A stretch of 64,000 nucleotides of DNA from Blastococcus sp. TF02-8 (lineage in GTDB: Bacteria > Actinomycetota > Actinomycetes > Mycobacteriales > Geodermatophilaceae). Shown piece by piece: positions 53,223 to 60,691 of the stretch. Under the pieces are notes generated by a model. It was not told the origin of the DNA. It was given only the letters and a program-made list of their open reading frames with translations, and did no database searches. The stretch's first letter is position 1. Each line of letters opens with the position of its first letter. A program made the translations under genes and the position numbers. The stretch is taken from contig NZ_QOHK01000010.1 in NCBI RefSeq assembly GCF_003319175.1, forward strand, positions 35,414 to 99,413, written 5' to 3'.

Positions 53223-53624
53223 TCAGGCGCGCGCGGCGACCCGTCGCTGCCAGGCCACCAGCGCCGGCGTGCCGAGCAGCTCGAGCGCGGCGCCGGCCAC
53301 CAGCGCCGGCTGCGGCTTGCCCGCCTTCTGCCAGGCCAGGAGCCGGACCAGACCGCCCACGAAGAGCGCGCCGGACACACCGCGGACCAGCGCGCCCGAG
53401 CGCTCGACCCGCGGGATCGCCGACCAGATCAGCGGGGCCACCGCGGCGTAGACGGCGTGCGTGTAGCGGTACTCGTTCTCCACGTCCGGCGCCAGGGGGC
53501 CGGTGTTGCCGGGCAGGGAGGCCGGCCCGAGCAAGGCTCCCCCGAGCCCGGAGGCCAGGGGGATGGCGGAGAGGACGCCGAGGGTGATCTGCAGGCCGCG
53601 CCGGCCGCCGTCGGAGGAGGTCAT
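53223..53624 (-). CDS. DUF4345-like membrane protein
   Basis: A 133-residue protein with four predicted helices: LQITLGVLSAIPLASGLGG near the start, then HAVYAAVAPLIWSAIPR, ALFVGGLVRLLAW and ALVAGAALELLGTPALVAW. This matches the small DUF4345 membrane family. ATG at 53624 follows GGAGGAGG on the complementary strand. Function unknown; it is 71 bp upstream of the NCS2 gene and reads the same way. Confidence 0.7.
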   Translation of the reverse strand: MTSSDGGRRGLQITLGVLSAIPLASGLGGALLGPASLPGNTGPLAPDVENEYRYTHAVYAAVAPLIWSAIPRVERSGALVRGVSGALFVGGLVRLLAWQKAGKPQPALVAGAALELLGTPALVAWQRRVAARA

Positions 53625-53804
53625 GCCAGGACCGTGGCACACGACCGGCGTCGCGACCAGCGCGGATCCGAGCGGGCCTCCTCGAGCGGGCCTCCATGAG
53701 CCGAGATCGGGTCGGACGGGGTCTCCCCGGTCCGGCACGCCCCGCCAGACCCGTCCTCGTCGCCGATGGGGTGCAGCGGGGCACCGTCGCCCGACAATGG
53801 CGGC

Positions 53805-54326
53805 GTGGACGTCGTCCGGACCAGCAAGCGGCTCTCCTTCGTCCTCCGCCATCGACCGCAGGCCGTCGGGCTGCGGCTCGACGACGCCGGCTGGGTCGAC
53901 GTCGACGCGCTGCTGGCCGCGCTGCACCTGACCCGCGAACAGCTCGACCGCGTGGTCTCCACCAACGACAAGCGGCGGTTCGAGATCGTGGGAGACCGGA
54001 TCCGCGCGGTCCAGGGGCACAGCGTCGCCGTCGACCTCGGCTACGCGCCGGAGCGGCCGTCGGCCGAGCTGTTCCACGGCACGGTCGAGCGGTTCCTCCC
54101 GTCGATCCTCGCCGAGGGGCTCCGGCCCCGTCGGCGGCACGCGGTGCACCTCAGCGCCGACGTCGCGACCGCCCGCGCGGTCGGTGCGCGCCGCGGCCAC
54201 CCGGTCGTCCTCGGCGTGGCCGCCGGTCGGATGGCCGACGACGGCGTCGCGTTCACCCGCTCCGCCAATGGCGTCTGGCTGGTGGACGCCGTCCCCCCGC
54301 CGTACCTGGCCGTTCTCGAGGGCTGA
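53805..54326 (+). CDS. kptA: Tpt1/KptA-like RNA 2'-phosphotransferase
   Basis: A 173-residue protein with the KptA signature: SKRLSFVLRHRPQAVGLRLD (RHRP at 15-18), STNDKRRFEI, GHSVAVDLGY, LFHGTVERFLPSIL and HLSADVATARAVG. It transfers a 2'-phosphate from RNA to NAD+, giving ADP-ribose 1'',2''-cyclic phosphate. In yeast this completes tRNA splicing; in bacteria the substrate is unclear because 2'-phosphate splice junctions are not made. The start is GTG 53805; an upstream GTG at 53771 is possible. Confidence 0.9.
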   Translation: MDVVRTSKRLSFVLRHRPQAVGLRLDDAGWVDVDALLAALHLTREQLDRVVSTNDKRRFEIVGDRIRAVQGHSVAVDLGYAPERPSAELFHGTVERFLPSILAEGLRPRRRHAVHLSADVATARAVGARRGHPVVLGVAAGRMADDGVAFTRSANGVWLVDAVPPPYLAVLEG

Positions 54327-54347
54327 ACGTCACCCGGGACCCGGGCG

Positions 54348-55433
54348 TCAGCGGGGGAGCCGGACCGCCAGCAGGGCGATGTCGTCGTCCCCGCGCGAGC
54401 CGAGCGCACCCAGCAGCCCGTCGCACACGCGGTCGAGCGGCTCCAGGCCGATCCGGCCCAGTGCCCGGACGAGCCACGCGGTTCCGTCGTCGAGGGTCAT
54501 CCCCCGACGCTCGACCAGGCCGTCGGTGTAGAAGAGGACGGAGTCTCCGCGCTGCAGCTCGGTCGTGTGCTCCGTCCGGACCGCTCCGACGGAGCCGGCA
54601 CCCAGCAGGCGCTCGGGGGTCCTCTCCAGCAGCGCGGCGGTGCCGTCGGCGCGCACGAGCACCGGCGGCGGGTGCCCGGCGTTCGACCAGCACAGCGGCG
54701 CCGAGGCACCGGCGCCCCGGATGTCGACCGTCGCGACGGTCACGGTCACCAGGGAGTCCAGGGCGAGCCCGTCGAGCACCTCGTCCAGCGCCGTGAGGAG
54801 GCCGGCCGGTGAGGTGTGGCCCGACGCCGCCAGCGCGCGGACCATCCCCTTGGTCTGCGCCATCGTGGCCGCCGCCGGGGCGTCGTGCCCTGCGACGTCG
54901 CCGATGACCAGCATCATCCGGCCGTCGGGCAGCGGAAAGGCGTCGTACCAGTCGCCCCCCACCTGTGCCCCCTGGTCGCCGGGCAGGTAGCGGGCCGCGG
55001 TCTCCATCCCGGGAACCTGGGGTGGTGAGCCCAGCAGGGCCCGCTGGAGGGTCTCGCTGGTGCGGACGACGGCGCGCGTCGAGGCCGCCTCCGCGCTGAG
55101 CCGGGAGGCGTGCGCCTCGTGCCGCAGCCGCCGGTCGCAGGTGGCCACGGCCAGCGCTCCGCTGAGCAGGACGGCGACGAGCCGGATCGTCTGGGCCAGG
55201 GCGGCGTCCGAGGTGTACTGCTGCGAGTAGAGCCCCAGCAGGGTGGCGACGACGAAGGCTGCCGCCGCGTAGCAGATGGTGGCCCGCCGGCCCAGCGAGG
55301 TCGCGGCCACGAGGGGCGCCATGACGCTGAGTCCGAGGACGACGTGCCCGCGGCCGGTGACGATCTCGCCCAGCACGACCAGGACCAGGACGACCGCGGG
55401 GACGGCCGCATCGATGCGCCCTGACCGGTTCAC
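54348..55433 (-). CDS. Membrane-anchored SpoIIE/PP2C Ser phosphatase
   Basis: A 361-residue protein with four hydrophobic helices in the first 100 residues, a short coiled linker (EAHASRLSAEAASTRAVVRT) and a PP2C domain (about 150-360). The metal site motifs GGDWYDAFPL, VIGDVAGHDAPAAAT, WSNAGHPPP, FYTDGLVERRG and DDDIALLAVRL are present. It should dephosphorylate an STAS antagonist in a partner-switching cascade. GTG 55433 fits the AGGAG spacing better than GTG 55436. It is the second SpoIIE-type phosphatase of the window. Confidence 0.88.
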   Translation of the reverse strand: MNRSGRIDAAVPAVVLVLVVLGEIVTGRGHVVLGLSVMAPLVAATSLGRRATICYAAAAFVVATLLGLYSQQYTSDAALAQTIRLVAVLLSGALAVATCDRRLRHEAHASRLSAEAASTRAVVRTSETLQRALLGSPPQVPGMETAARYLPGDQGAQVGGDWYDAFPLPDGRMMLVIGDVAGHDAPAAATMAQTKGMVRALAASGHTSPAGLLTALDEVLDGLALDSLVTVTVATVDIRGAGASAPLCWSNAGHPPPVLVRADGTAALLERTPERLLGAGSVGAVRTEHTTELQRGDSVLFYTDGLVERRGMTLDDGTAWLVRALGRIGLEPLDRVCDGLLGALGSRGDDDIALLAVRLPR

Positions 55434-55536
55434 CACGTCTCCTCGTCCGGCCCGGTGCGGCGGCTGCTGTTGAACCGACCGCACCAACCTAGACGACGAC
55501 ACCACCGCGCCGGGATCCCCGGGCCGTACCGGCCGC

Positions 55537-56793
55537 TCAGGTGGTGGGGCCGGGCAGCGAGTCCAGGGGCAGCCCGACGTAGAGCATCCCGAACAGGACG
55601 TCGTCGTCGTCGTGCAGCCCGGCGTAGGCGGTGAAGTACTGCCGCCCGGCAACGGTGGCCTCACCGGTGTAGACCTGCCCGGCCAGGACGGCCGCGAGCA
55701 CGGGGTTCGACGTGCCGTCGGCGCCGACGCGGGGGATGTAGGTGCCCACGTTCCGCCGGCCCGCGGGGTTGAGCACCGTGGTCGCTGCCCGGACCATGCT
55801 GCCCTGGTCGTCCAGGCGCTGGAAGAGCGTGCAGCTGCCGCCGACCTGGCGCACCACCTCGTCGACCAGGAGTGCCGGGCGGTGCGGGTCGTCGCTGCGG
55901 TCGAGGACGACGTCCCCGATGACGACGTCGGCCAGCTGTGCCGTGTGCGCGGCCCCGCTGACCTGGTCCTTGGCGGTCACCGTGGACCGGTGCTCGCCGA
56001 GGCGCGCCCCGCCGAGCTCGGCGAGGTGCTGCTCGGCGACGGTGAGGGCCCGCCGGACGTAGACGACGCGCTGGCTGTCGGCCAGCTGCGCGACCGCATC
56101 GGTGATCCGGGCCGAACCGCTCGCCGCCCGGTCCACGTTCTCCACGACGCGCTCCGTGGCTGCCCGCTGCTGCTCGACGGCGGCGGCGATGGCGTCCTGC
56201 GCCTCCGCGATGGAGCCGAGCGTCCCGGTGATCCGCTGGATCACCTGGACCGCCTGGGCGGTCTCGTGCTGGACCGCCTTGATCTGCGCGTCGATGTCCT
56301 GGGCGGCCTGAGCCGTCCGGTTGGCGAGCTCCTTGACCTCGTCGGCGACGACGGCGAAGCCGCGGCCGAGCTCGCCGGCGCGGGTCGCCTCGACGGAGGC
56401 GTTGAGCGCCAGGAAACGGCTCTGCTGGCTGATCGCGGTGATCATGCGCACGAACTGGCTGATCGACTCGCTGGCGGTCTGCAGCGCGGCGATCCGCTCG
56501 TCGACCGCCTGCGCGTCGCGCACCGCCTCCTCGGCGACCGAGGAGGCGCGGCTGGTGCTGGTGGAGATGTCACCGATGGCCGCGCGCAGCTCCGACAGCG
56601 AGGTGGCGGCCTCCCGGGAGGTGTCCGACACCTCGCGCGAGGCCTGGGCGAGCACACCGGCCTGCTGCGCGGCCGCCTCCATGCTCGTGTCGCGCTCCGT
56701 GGCGCGACGGCGGGGCGCCGCCCGCACGGGGGCGACGGCAGGAGGCGCCGGCTCGACGGGAGCGACGGACCTCGATGACACCGACGAGCGCAC
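55537..56793 (-). CDS. Soluble MCP-like protein with C-terminal Cache-type domain
   Basis: A 418-residue protein with no membrane helix. The chemoreceptor signalling module comes first (about 40-245, with the tip ISQQSRFLALNASVEATRAG and GRGFAVVADEVKELANRT), and a ligand-binding domain comes last (about 265-418), resembling Cache_3/Cache_2: DVVIGDVVLDRSDDPHRP, then STTVLNPAGRRNVGTYIPR-like text, GQVYTGEATVAGRQYFTAYA. Cache domains are normally extracytoplasmic and N-terminal. Here the sensor must be cytoplasmic. GTG at 56793 follows GGAAGGGG. Either a soluble receptor or a cytoplasmic signalling scaffold. Confidence 0.85.
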   Translation of the reverse strand: MRSSVSSRSVAPVEPAPPAVAPVRAAPRRRATERDTSMEAAAQQAGVLAQASREVSDTSREAATSLSELRAAIGDISTSTSRASSVAEEAVRDAQAVDERIAALQTASESISQFVRMITAISQQSRFLALNASVEATRAGELGRGFAVVADEVKELANRTAQAAQDIDAQIKAVQHETAQAVQVIQRITGTLGSIAEAQDAIAAAVEQQRAATERVVENVDRAASGSARITDAVAQLADSQRVVYVRRALTVAEQHLAELGGARLGEHRSTVTAKDQVSGAAHTAQLADVVIGDVVLDRSDDPHRPALLVDEVVRQVGGSCTLFQRLDDQGSMVRAATTVLNPAGRRNVGTYIPRVGADGTSNPVLAAVLAGQVYTGEATVAGRQYFTAYAGLHDDDDVLFGMLYVGLPLDSLPGPTT

Positions 56794-56937
56794 GACCAGA
56801 CCCCTTCCGGCACCTCGAGACACCACACACCTCGACGCGCCCCGGGGGCAGGAGGTTCCGGAACAACCTAGGCCGCTGCGGCTGGGATCCGAGGAGGCAC
56901 GCCGAAGCGACCCGAACCGGCGCGAAGCCATTATCAA

Positions 56938-57010
56938 GAATGCGCTCGGTCACCTTCTTTTCATTGTCGACTCGGAGACTCGAGTTTCTTTTGGGACAAG
57001 AGTTAAGAAT
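56938..57010. promoter_or_regulatory. AT-richer promoter patch between divergent genes
   Basis: Between the soluble chemoreceptor gene (leftward) and the secreted protein gene (rightward), the 324-bp space contains a marked AT-richer stretch at about 56930-57010 with runs such as CATTATCAAGAATG, CTTCTTTTCATTGTC and GTTTCTTTTGGGACAAGAG. In a window with about 73-75% GC this is unusual and points to promoters or a regulator-binding site for one or both divergent genes. A GACTCGGAGACTCGAG partial repeat lies inside it. No sigma-factor class can be assigned. Confidence 0.45.
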
Positions 57011-57117
57011 GAGCCGCGCATTGCCGAGAACTGGGGTGTCGATGGACAGGCCAGTGCCGATGACCCGGGTGAACGGCACCCGGGCGGGCTGAGCCGCTGA
57101 GAGAACAGGACCAGGCA

Positions 57118-57507
57118 ATGCGCAAGTCGCGCGTTCTGCTCGCCGGAGTCGCGGTTGTCGCTGCCGGCGTCACCACCTCCGCCTTCACTGCCAGCAACAC
57201 CGTGCCGTCCAGCACCGCCGGTTACGCCTCCGCGACCGTCAGCGGCGCCACCGCCACGAAGATCACCTACGTCCTCGACCCGACCGACAAGGCCCTGGCC
57301 GACGCGGTGAACTTCGAGATCACCGAGAACATCACCGGCATGCAGGCCTACGTGACCCTGCGCAGCGGTGGCGCCTCCGGTGCCGTCGTCGGCAGCCCGG
57401 TGCAGTGCACCGTGGGTACCCGCACCACGATCTCCCCGGTCAGCTGCCCGCTGAACGACCGGCACCTGACCGACTTCGACTCCCTCGGTCTGACGATCGC
57501 CCAGTAA
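57118..57507 (+). CDS. Small secreted protein with SipW-type signal peptide
   Basis: A 129-residue protein. MRKSRVLLAGVAVVAAGVTT is a basic n-region plus hydrophobic core, followed by SAFTASNTVPSS, which has the look of SipW-dependent signal peptides (as in TasA, camelysin). The mature part is Thr/Ser/Val-rich with two Cys, has no helix-breaking repeats and looks like a beta-sandwich. It is followed immediately by a SipW-like signal peptidase gene, so it is likely its substrate. Secreted filament subunit, biofilm protein or exo-factor are possible functions; none is shown by sequence. Confidence 0.75.
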   Translation: MRKSRVLLAGVAVVAAGVTTSAFTASNTVPSSTAGYASATVSGATATKITYVLDPTDKALADAVNFEITENITGMQAYVTLRSGGASGAVVGSPVQCTVGTRTTISPVSCPLNDRHLTDFDSLGLTIAQ

Positions 57508-57519
57508 TCCTTCCCGGAT

Positions 57520-57552
57520 CGGGCGGCGCGGCCTGAACGGTCGCGCCGCCCG
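57520..57552. terminator. 11-bp hairpin between secreted protein and signal peptidase genes
   Basis: CGGGCGGCGCG (57520-57530) and CGCGCCGCCCG (57542-57552) pair perfectly, with a further GCC/GGT inside the loop. It starts 12 bases after the secreted protein stop and ends 22 bases before the peptidase ATG. It could act as a partial terminator or mRNA stabiliser, making much substrate and little peptidase. Confidence 0.7.
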
Positions 57553-57574
57553 CCCCGTGGTCGGGTGTCTCCCC

Positions 57575-59254
57575 ATGACTTCCACGTCCAAGGTCGCCAG
57601 CACCAGCGCGTTCCTCGCGCTGGTGCTGGCGACCCTGTGGTTGTTCTGGCCCTCGGCGCTCGGTGGCGGCACGACGTACGTCACCACGCAGGGCGTGAGC
57701 ATGGAGCCGCGGTTCCACACGGGGGACCTGGCCATCCTCAGCCAGGCCGACACCTACTCGGTCGGTGACATCGTCGCGTACCACAGCGACTCGCTCGACA
57801 CGATCGTCATGCACCGCATCGTCTCGGCGGACTCCGACGGGTTCGTCACCCAGGGCGACAACAACGACTGGCTCGACCAGGACCACCCGACCGAGGACGA
57901 GATCCTCGGCCAGCTCTTCCTGCGCGTGCCCAAGGGTGGCCGCGCCCTCGACGCCCTCACGTCCCCGTGGGCCGTGGTCGTCGTCCTCCTCGCCGTCGTC
58001 CTCGTCGTGGGCGCGGCCCGGCCCGTGCGGGAGCGTCGCGCCCGCCGCCGTCGGACGCCGTCCCTCTCCGTCGCCTCCTTCTCCCTCACCGCGGCCGACC
58101 TCCAGCGGCTCCCGGACACCGTGTCCATGCGCGTCCGCGCCCGCGCCCGCCAGGTCGCGCTCGCTTCCGGGGCCACCGCGCTGGTGGCCGCGATCAGCGC
58201 CGGGGCACTCTTCCTCGTGCCCGCCGACGAGGACGCCGGCGAGACCGTCGCGGTCACCGAGCGCGGGCAGTTCGCCTACACCGGCAGCGCCGAGCGCGGC
58301 ACCACCTACCCCACCGGCGTCATCGAGACCGGCGACACCGTGTGGGTGAAGCTCGCCACCGGTCTGACCGTCTCGTACGCGAGCGCGGTGACCGCTCCGG
58401 GCCTCGCCGACCTCACCGGTGCGCTGCGGCTCGACGTCTCGATCGAGGCGGCGGACGGCTGGAGCACGTACCTGGACAGCGGCTCGGTCGTGCCCCTGCA
58501 GAACGGTGCCGCCACCGCGAGCGTCGTGGTCGATGCCGCCCGGGCGACCTCGGTCCTGGAACGCCACTACGCAGAGGTGGGCAGCTCCAGCGGGGGCGCC
58601 ACGCTCCGCATCACGCCCACGACCGCCACCTCCGGCACCGTCCAGGGCACGCCGTTCGAGGCGGACCCGCCGGCCACCCTCGCGTTCACGCTGGACGGGA
58701 CGTCGCTGCGCCTGTCGGGCGAGCCGGAGACCGTGCTCACCACGAAGACCGAGACCGTGGTGACGACCGACCAGGTGGCGCCGCGGACCCTGGAGATCGC
58801 CGGCCTGTCGCTCACCCTCGCCGCCGCCCGTGGTCTCGGTCTCCTCGTGCTGGCTCTCGCGCTGCTCGTCACCGCGGGTGCGTTCTGGCTCAGCCGGTCC
58901 GGTCGCGGGGACACCGCCGACGAGTTCGCCGTCCGCCACGCCGACCGGATCGTGCCGGTCGCGGCCTTCCAGGCCGCCGGCACCGTCATCGACGTCTCCG
59001 ACGCCGAGTCCCTCCACCGCGTCGCCGAGCGCTTCGACACCGTGGTGCTGCACCACGCCGGCGAGGACGAGGACACCTTCGCCGTGCGCGACGTCGACGC
59101 CACCTACCGCTTCGTCGTCCCCGGTGCCGCCGAGCGCCGCCGCGGGAAGCCCCCGGTGCCCGCGCCGTCGCGCACGTCCGCGGCGCACTCCTACGAGCCG
59201 GACCTCACGACGCCGCTGCCGCGGGCGGGCGGATTCCGGGGCCGCCTCGCCTGA
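57575..59254 (+). CDS. SipW-like signal peptidase I fused to DUF5305-like domain
   Basis: A 559-residue fusion. Residues 1-145 form an S26B (archaeal/ER-type, SipW) signal peptidase: one helix at about 11-28, nucleophile Ser42 in TQGVSMEPRFHTGDL, general base His80 in TIVMHRIV, and TQGDNNDWLDQDHPTEDEI. A second helix follows (about 130-150). A span at about 184-203 leads to an extracytoplasmic domain resembling DUF5305 (TERGQFAYTGSAERGTTYPT and onward) and a last helix at about 415-437, then a cytoplasmic tail. The Ser-His instead of Ser-Lys dyad is typical of SipW. It probably processes the adjacent secreted protein; the large extracytoplasmic domain may hold or assemble it. Confidence 0.88.
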   Translation: MTSTSKVASTSAFLALVLATLWLFWPSALGGGTTYVTTQGVSMEPRFHTGDLAILSQADTYSVGDIVAYHSDSLDTIVMHRIVSADSDGFVTQGDNNDWLDQDHPTEDEILGQLFLRVPKGGRALDALTSPWAVVVVLLAVVLVVGAARPVRERRARRRRTPSLSVASFSLTAADLQRLPDTVSMRVRARARQVALASGATALVAAISAGALFLVPADEDAGETVAVTERGQFAYTGSAERGTTYPTGVIETGDTVWVKLATGLTVSYASAVTAPGLADLTGALRLDVSIEAADGWSTYLDSGSVVPLQNGAATASVVVDAARATSVLERHYAEVGSSSGGATLRITPTTATSGTVQGTPFEADPPATLAFTLDGTSLRLSGEPETVLTTKTETVVTTDQVAPRTLEIAGLSLTLAAARGLGLLVLALALLVTAGAFWLSRSGRGDTADEFAVRHADRIVPVAAFQAAGTVIDVSDAESLHRVAERFDTVVLHHAGEDEDTFAVRDVDATYRFVVPGAAERRRGKPPVPAPSRTSAAHSYEPDLTTPLPRAGGFRGRLA

Positions 59255-59256
59255 GG

Positions 59257-59775
59257 TCAGACCGGCTCGGCCGGGTCGTCCTCGTACGGCCCGAGCTCCC
59301 GCTGCGTCCAGAGGACGTCGCGCCACTGCCCGTGCTTGAAGCCGATCCGCCGGTAGGTGCCGATCGGCTCGAAGCCCATCGCGGCGTGCAGGCCCTCGCT
59401 CGGCTCGTTCGGCAGCGTGATGCCGGCGACCGCCGTCCGGAACCCGCGTCCCGCCAGCCGGGCGAACAACGCCTCGTACAGGGTGCGGCCGCCGCCGCGC
59501 CGTCGTCGGCCGGCGTCGAGGTAGACGCTCACCTCGCACGACCACCGGTAGGCGGCGCGCTCCTTGTAGGGGCCCGCGTAGGCGTACCCGGCGACGGCGC
59601 CGTCCTCCTCGAGCACCAGCCAGGCGTGTGCCCGCTGTGCCGCCGCGATCCGCGCGCCCATCTGCGCGGCGGACGGCGGATCGAGCTCGAAGGTGATGGC
59701 CGTGCCGGTGACGTACGGCGCGTAGATCGCCGCGCAGGCCACCGCGTCGTCGGCGGTGGCGTCGCGAACTCCCAT
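59257..59775 (-). CDS. GNAT acetyltransferase, phosphinothricin-acetyltransferase-like
   Basis: A 172-residue GNAT of the Pat/Bar family: RDATADDAVACAAIYAPYV at the start, ELDPPSAAQMGARI, CEVSVYLDAGRRRRGGGRTLY (acetyl-CoA pyrophosphate site R-x-x-G-x-G/A variant) and GITLPNEPSEGLHAAMGFEP. The family acetylates amino acids or their analogues such as methionine sulfone. ATG at 59775 overlaps the stop of the upstream PHP gene by one base. Substrate unknown. Confidence 0.88.
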   Translation of the reverse strand: MGVRDATADDAVACAAIYAPYVTGTAITFELDPPSAAQMGARIAAAQRAHAWLVLEEDGAVAGYAYAGPYKERAAYRWSCEVSVYLDAGRRRRGGGRTLYEALFARLAGRGFRTAVAGITLPNEPSEGLHAAMGFEPIGTYRRIGFKHGQWRDVLWTQRELGPYEDDPAEPV

Positions 59776-60611
59776 CAACGGCGCCAGAAGTCGAAGCGGT
59801 CGCGGCCCGGCCGGAAGCCGGCCGCCTCGGCGACGGCGACGGCGAGCTCGAACTTCTGCCCGACGGCGGCGGGGGCGTGGGCGTCGCTGCCGAAGCTGAC
59901 CGCCTCCCCGCCCTCCTCGTGGAACCAGCGCACCTGGTCGGCCGAGGCGAGCGGGCTGCTGGTGTTGATCTCCAGCGCGCGGCCGCTGCCGGCCAGGGCG
60001 CGGAACGCCGCCCGGTACTCCTCCTCGTAGTCCTTCTCCACGTACCGGTGGCTGCCCCCGGGCCAGTACCGCCGGGGGAAGTCGACGTGCGCCAGCACCT
60101 GGAAGACGTCGCTGCTCTCGATCATCCCGACCATCTCGCCGAGGTAGCGGCGCATGGTGGCGTCGGCGTCCCCGTGCAGCAGCCGCCCCACCCCCACCAG
60201 TCGGCCGTCGTCGTCGGCGAGGGAGTGCAGCGAGCCCAGGATGCGGTCCACCGGTGCGCCTTCGAGGTGCCGGGCGATGCTCGCTGCGAACAGGTGCGGC
60301 TCGCCGGTCTCGATGCCCGACAGGATGCGCAGCTCCGGGAACCGGTCGCGGACCTCGGCGAGCTCGGCGACGTAGCCCTCGACGTCGATCGGCAGCTGGT
60401 GGGCCGGGTAGCGGTCGACCAGCCCCTCCTCCGTCGCCCGGTCCTCGGCGTGCCAGACGGTGAAGTCCAGGTGCTCGGTGAACGCGACGGCGGGCAGGCC
60501 CAGCGCGACGGCCCGCTCGCAGGCCTTGCGCATGGTCGAGGAGTCGGGGGTGTCCCACGACCAGTGGGTGTGCACGTGGTTGTCGGCCGGAAGCTGCCCC
60601 TGGTGGTCCAT
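59775..60611 (-). CDS. PHP-domain phosphatase, histidinol-phosphatase-like
   Basis: A 278-residue PHP protein. Metal ligands are seen in DNHVHTHWSWDT near the start, AFTEHLDF, GIETGEPHL, HVDFPRRY and SFGSDAH near the end. This is the HisK-type histidinol-phosphatase pattern, but other PHP phosphoesterases share it and no his genes are adjacent. ATG at 60611 gives MDHQGQLPADNHVHTHW. The divergent RecQ-like gene begins 81 bp away. Confidence 0.88.
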   Translation of the reverse strand: MDHQGQLPADNHVHTHWSWDTPDSSTMRKACERAVALGLPAVAFTEHLDFTVWHAEDRATEEGLVDRYPAHQLPIDVEGYVAELAEVRDRFPELRILSGIETGEPHLFAASIARHLEGAPVDRILGSLHSLADDDGRLVGVGRLLHGDADATMRRYLGEMVGMIESSDVFQVLAHVDFPRRYWPGGSHRYVEKDYEEEYRAAFRALAGSGRALEINTSSPLASADQVRWFHEEGGEAVSFGSDAHAPAAVGQKFELAVAVAEAAGFRPGRDRFDFWRR

Positions 60612-60691
60612 CGCCTGTGGATTCTCCTCCTCCGTCCCCAGGTCGCGCGCGGCCACCCGTCCTGTCGGCGCCGGTGCCTACTGTCGTCGTC

